Of a stretch of 64,000 nucleotides of DNA, positions 44,014 through 53,157 are shown one piece after another (position 1 is the first letter of the stretch; every line of letters starts with the position of its first letter). The position numbers and the translations under genes are program-made. A model generated the notes under the pieces. The model made no database searches. It was not told the origin of the DNA and saw only the letters and a list, made by a program, of their open reading frames with translations. The stretch comes from Burkholderia cenocepacia (GTDB taxonomy: Bacteria; Pseudomonadota; Gammaproteobacteria; Burkholderiales; Burkholderiaceae), in NCBI RefSeq assembly GCF_014211915.1, contig NZ_CP060040.1:1922001-1986000 (forward strand), read 5' to 3'.

Positions 44014-45345
44014 TCAGTCCAGCGATTTCCGCGCCGTCTCGCGCAGCATCGCGACCGCGATCAGCGACAGCACCACGCACGCGGCCACGTAGCCGGCCGG
44101 CGCGAGCTTGCTGCCGGTCGTCTTCACGAGCCAGGTCGCGATCAGCTGCGCGGTGCCACCGAAGATCGTCACCGCGAGCGCATACGCGATCGAGATGCCC
44201 GTCGCACGCACGTGGCGCGGCAGCGACTCGCACATCAGCGCCATTTCCGACGCCGAGCCGAGCGAATAGAACAGCAGCATCAGCGCGGTCAGCGGCAGGA
44301 TCACCGACAGCGTCGGATGATGGTTCATCAGCCAGAACGCGGGGAACAGCAGCGCGACCAGCACGCCGCGGCCGACGAAGATCGGCAGGCGCCGGCTGCC
44401 GAGCTGGTCCGACAGCCAGCCGAACAGCGGGCATGTGACCAGCATCACGCAGCCCGACGCGACGCCGACGAACATCGACAGCTTCATCGGCAGGCCGAGC
44501 GTGTGGATCGCGTAGGTCGGCATGTAGAAGGTGAGGATGTAGGTCGACACCGTGCCGCCCATCACCGTGAGCATCAGCAGCAACACCGTGCGCGTGTGCT
44601 TCGAGAACAGCTCGCGCAGCACGCCGCGTTCGATGCCGTGATGACGGTCGCCGGGCGCATCGTCCGCGAGCCGGCGGCGCAGATACATGCCGACCGGCGC
44701 GATCAGCACGCCGACGAGAAACGGCAGCCGCCAGCCCCAGCCTTCCAGCGCATCCTTCGTCATCGTGTTGGACAGCAACGCCGCGAAGCCCGAGCCCATC
44801 AGCGCGGCGCCGCCCTGCGTCGCGAGCTGCCAGCTCGCGCGGAACCCGCGGCGCGACGTGCCGCCCTGTTCGAGCAGCGTCGACGTCGCCGCGCCGAATT
44901 CGCCGCCCTGCGAGAAACCCTGCAGCAAGCGCGCGAACACGACGAGCAGCGGCGCGGCGACGCCCACCTGCGCATAGGTCGGCGCGATCGCGATCAGGCC
45001 GGTGCCGAGCGCCATCAGCATGATCGTCAGGTTCAGCGCGGCCTTGCGCCCCTTGCGGTCCGCGTAAACGCCGAGCACGACGCTGCCGAGCGGCCGCGTG
45101 AAGAAGCCGGCGGCGAACGTCGCGACCGACAGCAGCAGCGACGTGGTCGGGTCGCTCGACGGGAAGAACAGCTTGCCGATCAGCACCGCGAAGAAGCCGT
45201 ACACGGTGAAATCGAAGAATTCCAGCCAGTTGCCGATCACGGCCGCCGCGATCGCGCCGCGCCGCGTGACGGCAGGCGCGCCCGGCGTGCCGGTGTCGGC
45301 GGCGCCCGCCGACGCGGGGTGCAGCGCGAGATGATCTTTCTGCAT
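44014..45345 (-). CDS. MFS transporter, metabolite:proton symporter (MHS) family
   Basis: 443 residues, twelve transmembrane helices; family motifs IGNWLEFFDFTVYGF at the first helix and GVYADRKGRKAALN in the loop between helices 2 and 3, then RLLQGFSQGGEFG. Members import organic acids, proline/betaine or other zwitterions with protons. It lies 56 bp downstream of the M20 amidohydrolase gene and is likely cotranscribed with it, so it may import the acylated substrate or export a product. Confidence 0.9.
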   Translation of the reverse strand: MQKDHLALHPASAGAADTGTPGAPAVTRRGAIAAAVIGNWLEFFDFTVYGFFAVLIGKLFFPSSDPTTSLLLSVATFAAGFFTRPLGSVVLGVYADRKGRKAALNLTIMLMALGTGLIAIAPTYAQVGVAAPLLVVFARLLQGFSQGGEFGAATSTLLEQGGTSRRGFRASWQLATQGGAALMGSGFAALLSNTMTKDALEGWGWRLPFLVGVLIAPVGMYLRRRLADDAPGDRHHGIERGVLRELFSKHTRTVLLLMLTVMGGTVSTYILTFYMPTYAIHTLGLPMKLSMFVGVASGCVMLVTCPLFGWLSDQLGSRRLPIFVGRGVLVALLFPAFWLMNHHPTLSVILPLTALMLLFYSLGSASEMALMCESLPRHVRATGISIAYALAVTIFGGTAQLIATWLVKTTGSKLAPAGYVAACVVLSLIAVAMLRETARKSLD

Positions 45346-45401
45346 CGCTATCCTCTCCTGTCAATGCGGCCGGAAGCGCCGGCCGCGCGCCGCCGCCGCG
45401 A

Positions 45402-46601
45402 TTACTGTCCGAGGTAACGCTCGACGAGGCGCGTCCAGAACGCCGCGCCGATCGGCAGGTTGCGATCGTTGAAGTCGTATTTCGGGTTGTGCACCATGCA
45501 GCCGTCCTCGCCTTCGCCGTTGCCGAGCCGCACGAACGAGCCCGGCCGCTGCTGCAGCATGAACGCGAAATCCTCGCTGCCCATCAGCAGGTCGGTCTGC
45601 TCGACCACGTGCGCATCGCCGACGAGTTCGCGTGCGACCTGCGCGGCGAAATCCGTTTCGGCATCCGTATTGACGACGACCGGATAGCCTTCGATGTACT
45701 CGACGTTCGCGCTCGCGCCGTAGCTCGCGGCCTGCGATTCGGCCAGCTCGGTGATGCGGCGCTTGAGCAGCGCGCGCACTTCCGGGCTGAACGAACGCAC
45801 GCTGAGTTCGAGGCGCGCGCCGTTCGGAATCACGTTGTTCGCGGTGCCCGCGTGCATCGAGCCGACCGTGACGACCGCCGGCTGCGACGGGTCGACGTTG
45901 CGCGCGACGATCGTCTGCAGCGCCATCACGATGCTCGCCGCGACGACGACCGGATCGACCGTCAGGTGCGGCCGCGCCGCGTGGCCGCCGACGCCCTCGA
46001 TCGTGATGATCGCCTTGTCGCCGGCCGACATGAACGGGCCGCGCCGCGTGAGAAATACGCCCGGCGCCGCGCCCGGATGGTTGTGCATGCCGAACACCGC
46101 ATCGCACGGGAAGCGCTCGAACAGGCCGTCGTCGATCATCTTCTTCGCGCCACTGTCGACGCCGTGCTCTTCCGCCGGCTGGAAATACAGGTGGACGGTG
46201 CCCGAGAAGTTGCGCGTCTTCGCGAGATGCTGCGCGGCGCCGAGCAGCATCGTCGTGTGGCCGTCGTGGCCGCACGCGTGCATCTTGCCGTGCGTGCCGC
46301 TCGCATACGGCAGGCCGGTCGCCTCGACGATGGGCAGCGCATCCATGTCCGCGCGAATGCCGATGCTGCGTGTGCCATCGCCCACCCGCAGCGTGCCGAC
46401 CACGCCCGTCTTGCCGACCCCGCGCGTCACCTGCCAGCCCCATTGCTCGAGCTTGTCCGCGACGAGCGCGGCCGTGTCGTGCTCCTCGTACGCGAGTTCG
46501 GGGTGGTGATGGATGTGGTGACGGATCTCGCGCAGCCCGCCGGCGGCGGGCATCAGATCCTCGACTTCGGTGAAGCGGGTATCGGGGGTATCGGTGGTCA
46601 T
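45402..46601 (-). CDS. M20-family amidohydrolase (hippurate hydrolase/N-acyl amino acid deacylase type)
   Basis: 399 residues. Di-metal ligands are visible in MHACGHDGHTTMLLG, FQPAEEHGVDSGAKKM, FGMHNHPG and, late, GSEDFAFMLQQRPG; the dimerisation domain (GVGGHAARPHLTVDPV) is normal. Members cleave N-acyl bonds of amino acids or hippurate. AGGAGC upstream of ATG 46601 supports this start over longer in-frame options. Upstream gene of the leftward pair with the MHS transporter. Confidence 0.9.
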   Translation of the reverse strand: MTTDTPDTRFTEVEDLMPAAGGLREIRHHIHHHPELAYEEHDTAALVADKLEQWGWQVTRGVGKTGVVGTLRVGDGTRSIGIRADMDALPIVEATGLPYASGTHGKMHACGHDGHTTMLLGAAQHLAKTRNFSGTVHLYFQPAEEHGVDSGAKKMIDDGLFERFPCDAVFGMHNHPGAAPGVFLTRRGPFMSAGDKAIITIEGVGGHAARPHLTVDPVVVAASIVMALQTIVARNVDPSQPAVVTVGSMHAGTANNVIPNGARLELSVRSFSPEVRALLKRRITELAESQAASYGASANVEYIEGYPVVVNTDAETDFAAQVARELVGDAHVVEQTDLLMGSEDFAFMLQQRPGSFVRLGNGEGEDGCMVHNPKYDFNDRNLPIGAAFWTRLVERYLGQ

Positions 46602-46787
46602 CAAGGGGCTCCTGCTGATTGTCAGCGTGTCTCGCACGCGGCGTTTGCATGCGGGAAAGCGAGCCACTATAGCCAGCCGATATCGGTTCAAGAAGATGCG
46701 GAATTTTTCACCGTGATAAGTGTTTTTAATCAGGGTTAATACGGAGGTGTCGGGCCGGCTTGTAGCTTTCGCCGCAAACGCTTCATT

Positions 46788-47396
46788 TCAGTGCCCGACC
46801 CGATAGATGCGGCCGCTATGCACACCCTCCACGCTGCGCCGATACGCCATTGCCACACGTGTCGCGGGCACGCCTTCGTAACCGGGAAAGAACGGCCCGA
46901 ACCGTTCCGCGGATTCGATCAGCATGGTTGGACTGACCGCATTGATTCGGATACCCCGACGAAAATCGCACGCAGCGGCACGCACGAACCCTTCGATTCC
47001 GGCATTCGATGCTGCGGCGTGAGCACCCTGCGCGATCGGATCGTCGACGGCGATGCCAGACGTCAGCGTGATCGAGCCGCCATCGCTCAGGTAATGCTGC
47101 CCCACCAGCGCGACGCGCACCTGACCGAGCAGCTTGTCCTGCAGGCCTCGATGAAAATCGGCCGCCGTCATCTTTTCGATTGGGGCGAGCACGACATTGC
47201 CTGCGGCGACGACGATGGCATCGACGCGCCCGATCTGCCCGAACAGCGAACCGACGCTGTCGTCACGCGTGATGTCGACCTGATGGTCTCCGCGGGTGCG
47301 GCCAACACGAATGATTTCGTGCTTGCCATCACGCGCAAGCTCATCTGCCACGGCACGACCGACGTCCCCGCCGGCACCGATTACGACGATCTTCAT
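46788..47396 (-). CDS. Atypical short-chain dehydrogenase lacking the Tyr-Lys pair
   Basis: 202 residues with the NAD(P)-binding start KIVVIGAGGDVGRAVADEL, IVVAAGNVVLAP (variant of NNAG) and GIRINAVSP near the end. The catalytic YxxxK is absent: the region reads AAASNAGIEGF, with Asn where Lys is usual. A subgroup of small SDR proteins shows this change; catalysis is doubtful and a regulatory NAD(P) sensor is possible. Start ATG 47396. Divergent from a broken LysR gene. Confidence 0.8.
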   Translation of the reverse strand: MKIVVIGAGGDVGRAVADELARDGKHEIIRVGRTRGDHQVDITRDDSVGSLFGQIGRVDAIVVAAGNVVLAPIEKMTAADFHRGLQDKLLGQVRVALVGQHYLSDGGSITLTSGIAVDDPIAQGAHAAASNAGIEGFVRAAACDFRRGIRINAVSPTMLIESAERFGPFFPGYEGVPATRVAMAYRRSVEGVHSGRIYRVGH

Positions 47397-47503
47397 CGAA
47401 CACTCCTTTTCGCGTTCAGGTTGGAACGTCGCCATTCTTCACCGAACCGGGAACCCCATAAATATGCTCTAATTTCCGACACTCCTAACCTACAGTTCGC
47501 AAT

Positions 47504-48396
47504 ATGGACAGACTGCGTGCCATGGAAACCTTCGTTGCCGTCGTCGAAGGCGGCAACTTCACCGAGGCAGCGCGGCGGCTGGAAATCTCGGCGGTCATGG
47601 TCGGCAAATATGTGCGCGAACTGGAGGAGCGTCTCGCTGCGCGCCTGCTCGAGCGCACTACCCGGCGCCAGAACCTGACCGATGCCGGTCGCGTGTTCTA
47701 CGAAGACGCCAAGCGTGCGCTCGAACACATGCGCATCGCCGAAACGTCGGTCGAACGGCTACGCGCGTCGCCCTCCGGTACGTTGCGAATCAGCGCGCCG
47801 ATCACCTTCGGCGCCTGTGTCATCGCGCCGCTGGCCGCGACTTTCCGGCAGCGGTATCCGCTCGTGCGTGTCGAGCTGGAATTGAGCAATCGCAACGTCG
47901 ACCTGATCGACGAGGGTTTCGATCTGGCGATCCGCATCGGCGAACTGGGGATGCCGACCTCGTTGCAAGGCCGTTGACCGGGTATCGGATGGTGATCTGC
48001 GCGTCGCCGGGCTATCTCGCTCAGTACGGACGTCCACAGACGCCACAGGGCCTGAGCGCGCATCACTGCCTGTTCCACACGGTGTGGAACAGCCGAAATG
48101 GCTGGAAGCTCGGCGACGATGACGGCACGCACTTTTCGGCTGAATCGGGGTTCGCTTGCAACGACGGCAACGGCCTGCGGATGGCCGCGATCGCAGGCGC
48201 GGGATTGCTGCTGCAGCCGGAAGTCCTGGTGAGCCACGATCTGGCGAGCGGCGCGCTGGTACAGGTGCTGCAAGGTTACGAGCCGAAGCCGCACCCCGTT
48301 CATATCGTGTATCGACAAGACCGGCGCCCGCTGCCGAAGCTCACCCGCTTCGTCGCGCATTTGCTCGAGCATGTGACGGAGCGCGACGCGTCGTAG
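47504..48396 (+). pseudogene. LysR-family regulator split by a one-base frameshift
   Basis: ATG 47504 opens a normal helix-turn-helix domain (GNFTEAARRLEISAVMVGKYVREL) and half the effector domain, but the frame ends at 47977 after IRIGELGMP. The expected continuation (DADLVARPLTGYRMVICASPGYLAQYG) lies in the next frame and runs to 48396. One additional G in the run of four at 47947-47950 (CTGGGGATGCC) restores a single 298-residue protein. Either a homopolymer sequencing error or inactivation. It probably regulated the divergent SDR gene. Confidence 0.8.
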
Positions 48397-48406
48397 CGTG
48401 CTTTTT

Positions 48407-48522
48407 CGGCGCCATGTCGATCAGCGCCTTCGCGACCGGTGCGACGTCGTCGTAGGCAGCCGCGCGCCCTGCACCACCCGCTCGATGTGCCATCCGAGGT
48501 TCGCGATACGCGCGGCCGCCGC
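48407..48522 (-). pseudogene. Remnant of a second copy of the amidohydrolase gene at 52223, with internal deletion
   Basis: 48407-48457 matches 52385-52435 with one mismatch in 51 bases. 48458 onward matches from 52620 with about three mismatches in the next 50 bases, then diverges. The 184 bp between (52436-52619 in the full copy) are missing, with GGC shared at the junction. Both ends of the gene are absent. It lies between the broken LysR gene and the DJ-1 gene and is oriented like the full gene. Confidence 0.8.
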
Positions 48523-48536
48523 CATCGCAGACGAAC

Positions 48537-49406
48537 TCAGTTCGTACGGGCCTTCAGTTTCGCCACGAGGACATCGCCGAATTCAGGCGCCGACATTGGC
48601 TGCTGCCCCGTGATCAGTTCGCGATCGACGACCACGTTGCTGTGCCAGTTCGCCACCGTGTCGACGTGAGCGCCGGCTTCGGCCAACGCGTTCACCGGAT
48701 AGAACTGCACGTTGCCGCCGAGCCCGCTCGGACCTTCGAGCTGCTGCTCCTCGCCCGTCGAGAAGACAGTCATCCGGTAACCGGCATACGGCCAGCCAGC
48801 CGCGAAGGCATTCGCGTTGCCGTCGTTGGCGGCCATCGATGCAACGAAGGCATTCGGGTCGCGCAGCATGGACAGCAACACGATCGGCCCGTGACAGATG
48901 ATCCCGGTAGGGCGCCCGCTGTCGTGGAAGCTGACCAGGATCTTGCCGAGATTCCGGTCCTTGAGCAGGTCGACCATCGGCGCGTGGCCGCCGGGGATAA
49001 ACAGGCCGACATAACCGCCGGTCCCCTCCGAGACGACGGAGGCCAGCGTCTTCGGATGCTTCAGTTGCGCGATACCTTGCGCGTATTTCAGTGCATCCGC
49101 GCGCGCTGCATCGTCGCCGCCGAAAAACAGCTTGTTGTTCGAGTTCGCGTCCATCACCGGCATGTCGCCGTTCGGATTGGCGATCACCGGCTCGTAGCCA
49201 GCCTCGACAAGCTTGCGGTACGGCACGACGAATTCGTTGAGGTAATAACCCGTCGAATATTTCCTGCCGTCGCGCAAATCGAGCGCGTGAGCGCTCGACA
49301 TGACAACCAGCACCTTGCCGCGCGACTGCGCCGACGCGCCCACCGGCAATGCAAACGCGGTCGCCGTGGCGAGTGCGGCAGCACCGATCTTGAGGATGTT
49401 CATCAT
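48537..49406 (-). CDS. DJ-1/PfpI-superfamily protein with signal peptide
   Basis: 289 residues; exported (signal peptide ILKIGAAALATATAFALPVGASA, cleavage after ASA). The class I glutamine-amidotransferase-like fold follows, with the nucleophile cysteine in GIICHGPIVLL and FIPGGHAPMVDL. Relatives include Hsp31-type glyoxalases and chaperones. GGAAGG five bases upstream supports ATG 49406. It lies 31 bp downstream of an SDR gene and appears cotranscribed with it. Confidence 0.85.
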   Translation of the reverse strand: MMNILKIGAAALATATAFALPVGASAQSRGKVLVVMSSAHALDLRDGRKYSTGYYLNEFVVPYRKLVEAGYEPVIANPNGDMPVMDANSNNKLFFGGDDAARADALKYAQGIAQLKHPKTLASVVSEGTGGYVGLFIPGGHAPMVDLLKDRNLGKILVSFHDSGRPTGIICHGPIVLLSMLRDPNAFVASMAANDGNANAFAAGWPYAGYRMTVFSTGEEQQLEGPSGLGGNVQFYPVNALAEAGAHVDTVANWHSNVVVDRELITGQQPMSAPEFGDVLVAKLKARTN

Positions 49407-49437
49407 CAATACCTTCCGAAAAATTGAGTGAGCCGGT

Positions 49438-50247
49438 TCAAGCGCCGGTCCCGGCATCCACCACGTAGCGCGGAGCGGCCTTGGCGTTGGCGAATTGGGG
49501 CGTGAGTGCGCGGCGCGCCGCTTCCCATTGCGTCCAGCCGTCGCCGTCGTGCAGCGTCGGGATCGTCACGAGCTCGCCCTGATCGAGGCCCGCAAGCGCG
49601 GCATCCACCAAGTCGTCGGCCGTCATCGTGCTGGCGGCCTCCTTCTGCTTCGCATAGCCGGCCACATCCCAGAACTCGGTCGCCGTCGCTGCAGGCAGCA
49701 CGGTCTGCACGCGCACGCCCTTGTCCGCCAGGTCGCGCTGAAGGGCGTGACCGAAGCTCAGAACGTACGACTTCGACGCGCTGTACACGCCATTGAGCAG
49801 TTCAACCGCAATACCAACGACCGAGCTGATGTTGATGATGGTTCCCGTGCCCTTGCTGGCGAACACCGGTGCGACGGCGTAAGTCAGACGGGTGAGCGCG
49901 GTGATGTTCAGATTGATCATCGATTCCATCGTGTCGACGTCACCGTTGAGAATCGACGCGACCGAGCCGATTCCCGCGTTGTTCACCAGCATCGTGATGG
50001 TGCTGTTCTCACGCAGGATGCCTTCGATCTTCGCGAGCGCGACCTTGTCGTTCATATCGGCGGCGACGGTCTCGACCGAGCGGCCGGTTTCGGCCCTGAG
50101 GCGGCGCGCGAGCGCGCTCAGACGGTCCTGGTTACGCGCCACCAGGACGAGGTCGTAGCCGCGTTTCGCGAGGCGGTCTGCGTAAATGGCACCGATGCCA
50201 GCCGATGCGCCGGTGATCAGCGCGGTGCCTTGCGTGGAAGTGGTCAT
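49438..50247 (-). CDS. Short-chain dehydrogenase/reductase
   Basis: 269 residues with intact SDR motifs: TGASAGIGAIYADRL (cofactor loop), NNAGIGS, catalytic Ser in INISSVVG and YSASK (Tyr and Lys both present). The Arg in LVLVARNQDRL favours NADP. Substrate unknown. First gene of a leftward pair with the DJ-1 protein and divergent from a GlxA/AraC regulator gene. Confidence 0.9.
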   Translation of the reverse strand: MTTSTQGTALITGASAGIGAIYADRLAKRGYDLVLVARNQDRLSALARRLRAETGRSVETVAADMNDKVALAKIEGILRENSTITMLVNNAGIGSVASILNGDVDTMESMINLNITALTRLTYAVAPVFASKGTGTIINISSVVGIAVELLNGVYSASKSYVLSFGHALQRDLADKGVRVQTVLPAATATEFWDVAGYAKQKEAASTMTADDLVDAALAGLDQGELVTIPTLHDGDGWTQWEAARRALTPQFANAKAAPRYVVDAGTGA

Positions 50248-50549
50248 GATTTTTCCTTTCCGTGAATCGAACCGACCGGGTGTCGGTTCGTGGAACGAAT
50301 TCTGGCTTCGACCGAATCCATCCTCAATGTCATATATGCAATGATTTATGCCATCCGCATGCTGACCGGAAACCTTGCGGATTCGTCCTTTGGAACAGGC
50401 GCCCGATTACCCAAAATCGGTTCTGTAGTGGGTTCCGCCCGGCGTCTTGCTTCCCGAAGGCGGCCGCGCGCAAGGCCATCTGATGACACGCCGCCGCAGC
50501 CCGTGACGATGTCCGTTTTATGCTAGATTCAATTGATCGGGACACGCAC
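50248..50549. other. Divergent gap between the SDR and GlxA-like genes
   Basis: About 300 bp without a gene. A locally A/T-rich part (50325-50355, TCATATATGCAATGATTTATG) may hold promoters. No clear dyad found. Confidence 0.35.
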
Positions 50550-51522
50550 ATGGCGGACGTCATGCACACGGTAGGGCTCGTTGTTTACCCAAATTTCCAG
50601 TCGCTCGCGCTCGCGGTGGCGAGCGTGTTCGAGTACGCGAATCTGCTCCGCGGCGAGGAGGTGTACCAGTTCCGGATCGTGTCCGAGCACGGCGGCGCGG
50701 TCATGTCGTCGCAGGGTTTTTCGGTCAACACCGAACCGCTGGCCAAAGCGGGATATGACACGCTGATCGTCGCCGGCGACAACGAATGCCGGCTTCCATC
50801 GGCGACGCTGGTGGACTTCCTGCATCGCGCGCCCTTCCACTCTCGGCGTATTGCGTCGATATGCACGGGAGCCTTCGTCCTCGCGGCCGCCGGGCTCCTC
50901 GACGGGAAACGGGCGACGACGCACTGGTATCACGCGCGGGACTTCAAGAAACAATATCCGAACGTGCAGCTCGACGAAGATCGCATCTTCGTCGTGGACG
51001 GTCAGGTCTGGACTTCGGCCGGCATGAGCGCCGGATCTTGCCCTAGCGATCGTCGAAAGCGACTTCGGGCTGGAAACGGCGCGCATGGTCGCGCGCAAGC
51101 TCGTGCTGTACCAACGGCGCGGCGGCGGCCAGTCGCAATTCTCGACCTTGCTGGAACTGAACGCGCGATCGGACCGCGTGCAAATGGCGCTGACCTACGC
51201 GAGCGAAAACCTGGCGAGCGATCTGTCGGTGGAGCGCCTGGCAGAGGCGGCACGTTTGAGCCCGCGCCAATTCAGCCGCGTGTTCCGGGAGGAGACGGGG
51301 CAATCCCCCGCGAAGGCGGTTGAGCGGCTGCGCGTCGAAGCCGCCCGCCTGATGATGGAAACGACGCGCCATCCGATCGAAATCATTGCGAGAGAAACCG
51401 GATTCGGCGACCGCGAGCGCATGCGCCAGGCATTTCTGCGCGCGTTTGGGCAACCCCCGCAGACCATCCAGCGCGCCTCCGGGGTTGCGCCGCTCATGAA
51501 GCAGGGCTTGTTGAACCAATAG
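50550..51522 (+). pseudogene. GlxA-family AraC regulator (DJ-1-like domain plus AraC helix-turn-helix), frame broken
   Basis: The N-terminal DJ-1/PfpI-like effector domain (VGLVVYPNFQSLALAVASVFEY, ICTGAFVLAAAGLLDGKRATTHW) is read from 50550, then the frame derails after VWTSAGMSAG at about 51030. The expected sequence resumes in another frame (LALAIVESDFGLETARMVARKL) with a complete AraC domain to 51522 (RLSPRQFSRVFREETGQSPAKAVERLR). Compared with the family pattern SAGID-LALA about five bases are missing, so this is not a simple homopolymer slip. It probably once controlled the divergent SDR/DJ-1 pair. Confidence 0.78.
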
Positions 51523-51649
51523 GCGGGCAGGTACGCGCAGTCTTGCTTGCCAAAACCGTAAGCGCTCGCTTCGCCCATCGAGAATGACGAGTGGGTTTCC
51601 GTCATTGAAGCGCCAGGGCTGCAAGCAGCCAGCAATCCAGGCGAAAAAT

Positions 51650-52045
51650 CTACTGCTCGCCGGAAGACCACTCCGGGCTATAGCCGCCAAGCGCCGGGTG
51701 GTACATTTCATCGCCGGAATGCTGCGTGAATTCGACATTGAGCCGATCCTCGCGCAAGCCGAGAATCTCCACGCAATGCGCGCAAAGTGCCTGCGCCACT
51801 TCCATGCGCTGCCCGGGCGGGCGGCCCCGGCGGATATCCAGCATCATCACGGCGACCGGGACAGGCGCTTCGCCGACCTCGGCAATACGCCAGACACCGC
51901 CTTGCCCCAGCTCGCGGATCGCGACGCTGATACGCCGAATATCGACCGACATCATCCGCGCATAGGTCTCGCTCATTTTGGCGGCGAGCAATTGCTTGGT
52001 TTCCACCGAATAGTGGTCGTTCACGTCCAGTTGCAGATAGGGCAT
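51650..52045 (-). CDS. Tautomerase-superfamily protein
   Basis: 131 residues starting MPYLQLDV, so the processed protein has the N-terminal Pro1 that acts as catalytic base in 4-oxalocrotonate tautomerase and MIF-like enzymes. VSIRRISVAIRELG-like packing (SVDIRRISVAIRELG) and MMLDIRRGRPPGQR follow. Start ATG 52045 is chosen for the Pro1; in-frame upstream codons look unrelated. It sits 177 bp downstream of the amidohydrolase gene and may be the last gene of that leftward cluster. Confidence 0.75.
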   Translation of the reverse strand: MPYLQLDVNDHYSVETKQLLAAKMSETYARMMSVDIRRISVAIRELGQGGVWRIAEVGEAPVPVAVMMLDIRRGRPPGQRMEVAQALCAHCVEILGLREDRLNVEFTQHSGDEMYHPALGGYSPEWSSGEQ

Positions 52046-52222
52046 GGTATTCAGGATTCCGGGTGATTGATCGAACGCGTGCGGCATCGGCCTGTCCAGA
52101 TGCCGCCAGCCGATTCTGGCACCCGGCTCGCCGCCCTCACCATGTCGAATAAGCCACGATTCCGGACACTGGTTCAAAAACGACGCCTGTTCGCAGAGGA
52201 TTCTCGCGGCATCCTCCCCGCG

Positions 52223-53155
52223 CTATGCAAATCCGTACAACTTCGCCGGGTTCGTGACGAATATCCGCTGCTGCCAGTCCGGACGCCCGATCCACCCGGC
52301 GATCACGTCCAGCAAGCTTGCGTCGTCCGGCTTGTCCGTCTTCTGCGTCGGGTGCGGCCAATCGGTGCCCCACAGCATGCGCTCCGGCGCCATGTCGATC
52401 AGCGCCTTCGCGACCGGCGCGACGTCGTCGTAGGCGGGCGCGCCCGTCTTGCTGTCGACGTACGGCCCCGACAACGTGATCCACGTATGGCCCTTTTCCA
52501 CGAGGCGTTGCGCGGTACGAAACGCGGCCGACGACAGCCCGCCGGGCTGCGGCACATGCGCGATATGGTCGATGACGAGCGGGCAAGGCAGCGCTGCAAG
52601 ATGCGGCTCCAGCTCCGGCAGCCGCGCGCCCTGCACCACCAGCTCGATGTGCCATCCGAGGTTCGCGACGCGCGCGGCGAGCGGTGCCAGCATGTCGAGC
52701 GTCGTCGCGCCCGGATAGCTGAGGTTGAACCGGATCGCACGGATGCCGCCGCGATCGAGCGCCCGAAGTTCGTCGTCGCTCACGGTGCCGTCGACCACGG
52801 CGACGCCACGCGCGTCGGCGCCGAACTGCGCGATCGCCGCCAGCGTGCAGCGATTGTCCGTCCCGTACGTCGACGGCGTCACGACCACGTTGCGCTTCAC
52901 GCCGATCCGCGCCTGCACGCTCCGGTATTGCGCGACGGTCGCATTCGGCGGGCGCAGCGTCGTGCCCGGCGCGACCGGAAACCGGTCGTCGTAGATGTGC
53001 ATGTGACAGTCGATCGCCCCGTCGGGCAACCGGAACGCCGGCCGTTCGGTGCCGCTCGACCACGTTTCGTCGGCCGCGGCCAGCCTCGGCAATGCAGCCG
53101 AAGCCAGCGTCGCGCCGGCGATCCGGAGGAACCCGCGTCTCGCGATGCGCGCCAT
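52223..53155 (-). CDS. Tat-exported TIM-barrel amidohydrolase (COG3618-like lactone hydrolase/isomerase)
   Basis: 310 residues. N-terminal twin-arginine signal (ARRGFLRIAGATLASAALP, cleavage near LAAA). The amidohydrolase barrel has DCHMHIYD, ELVVQGARLP, LVIDHIAHV and the late metal aspartate in LWGTDWPHPT. Relatives include 2-pyrone-4,6-dicarboxylate lactonase and D-galactarolactone isomerase, both lactone enzymes; a Tat signal is unusual among them and places the reaction in the periplasm. It starts 2 bp after the MFS stop. A long open frame continues upstream into the MFS gene but is an artefact. A deleted copy lies at 48407-48522. Confidence 0.85.
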   Translation of the reverse strand: MARIARRGFLRIAGATLASAALPRLAAADETWSSGTERPAFRLPDGAIDCHMHIYDDRFPVAPGTTLRPPNATVAQYRSVQARIGVKRNVVVTPSTYGTDNRCTLAAIAQFGADARGVAVVDGTVSDDELRALDRGGIRAIRFNLSYPGATTLDMLAPLAARVANLGWHIELVVQGARLPELEPHLAALPCPLVIDHIAHVPQPGGLSSAAFRTAQRLVEKGHTWITLSGPYVDSKTGAPAYDDVAPVAKALIDMAPERMLWGTDWPHPTQKTDKPDDASLLDVIAGWIGRPDWQQRIFVTNPAKLYGFA

Positions 53156-53157
53156 GA

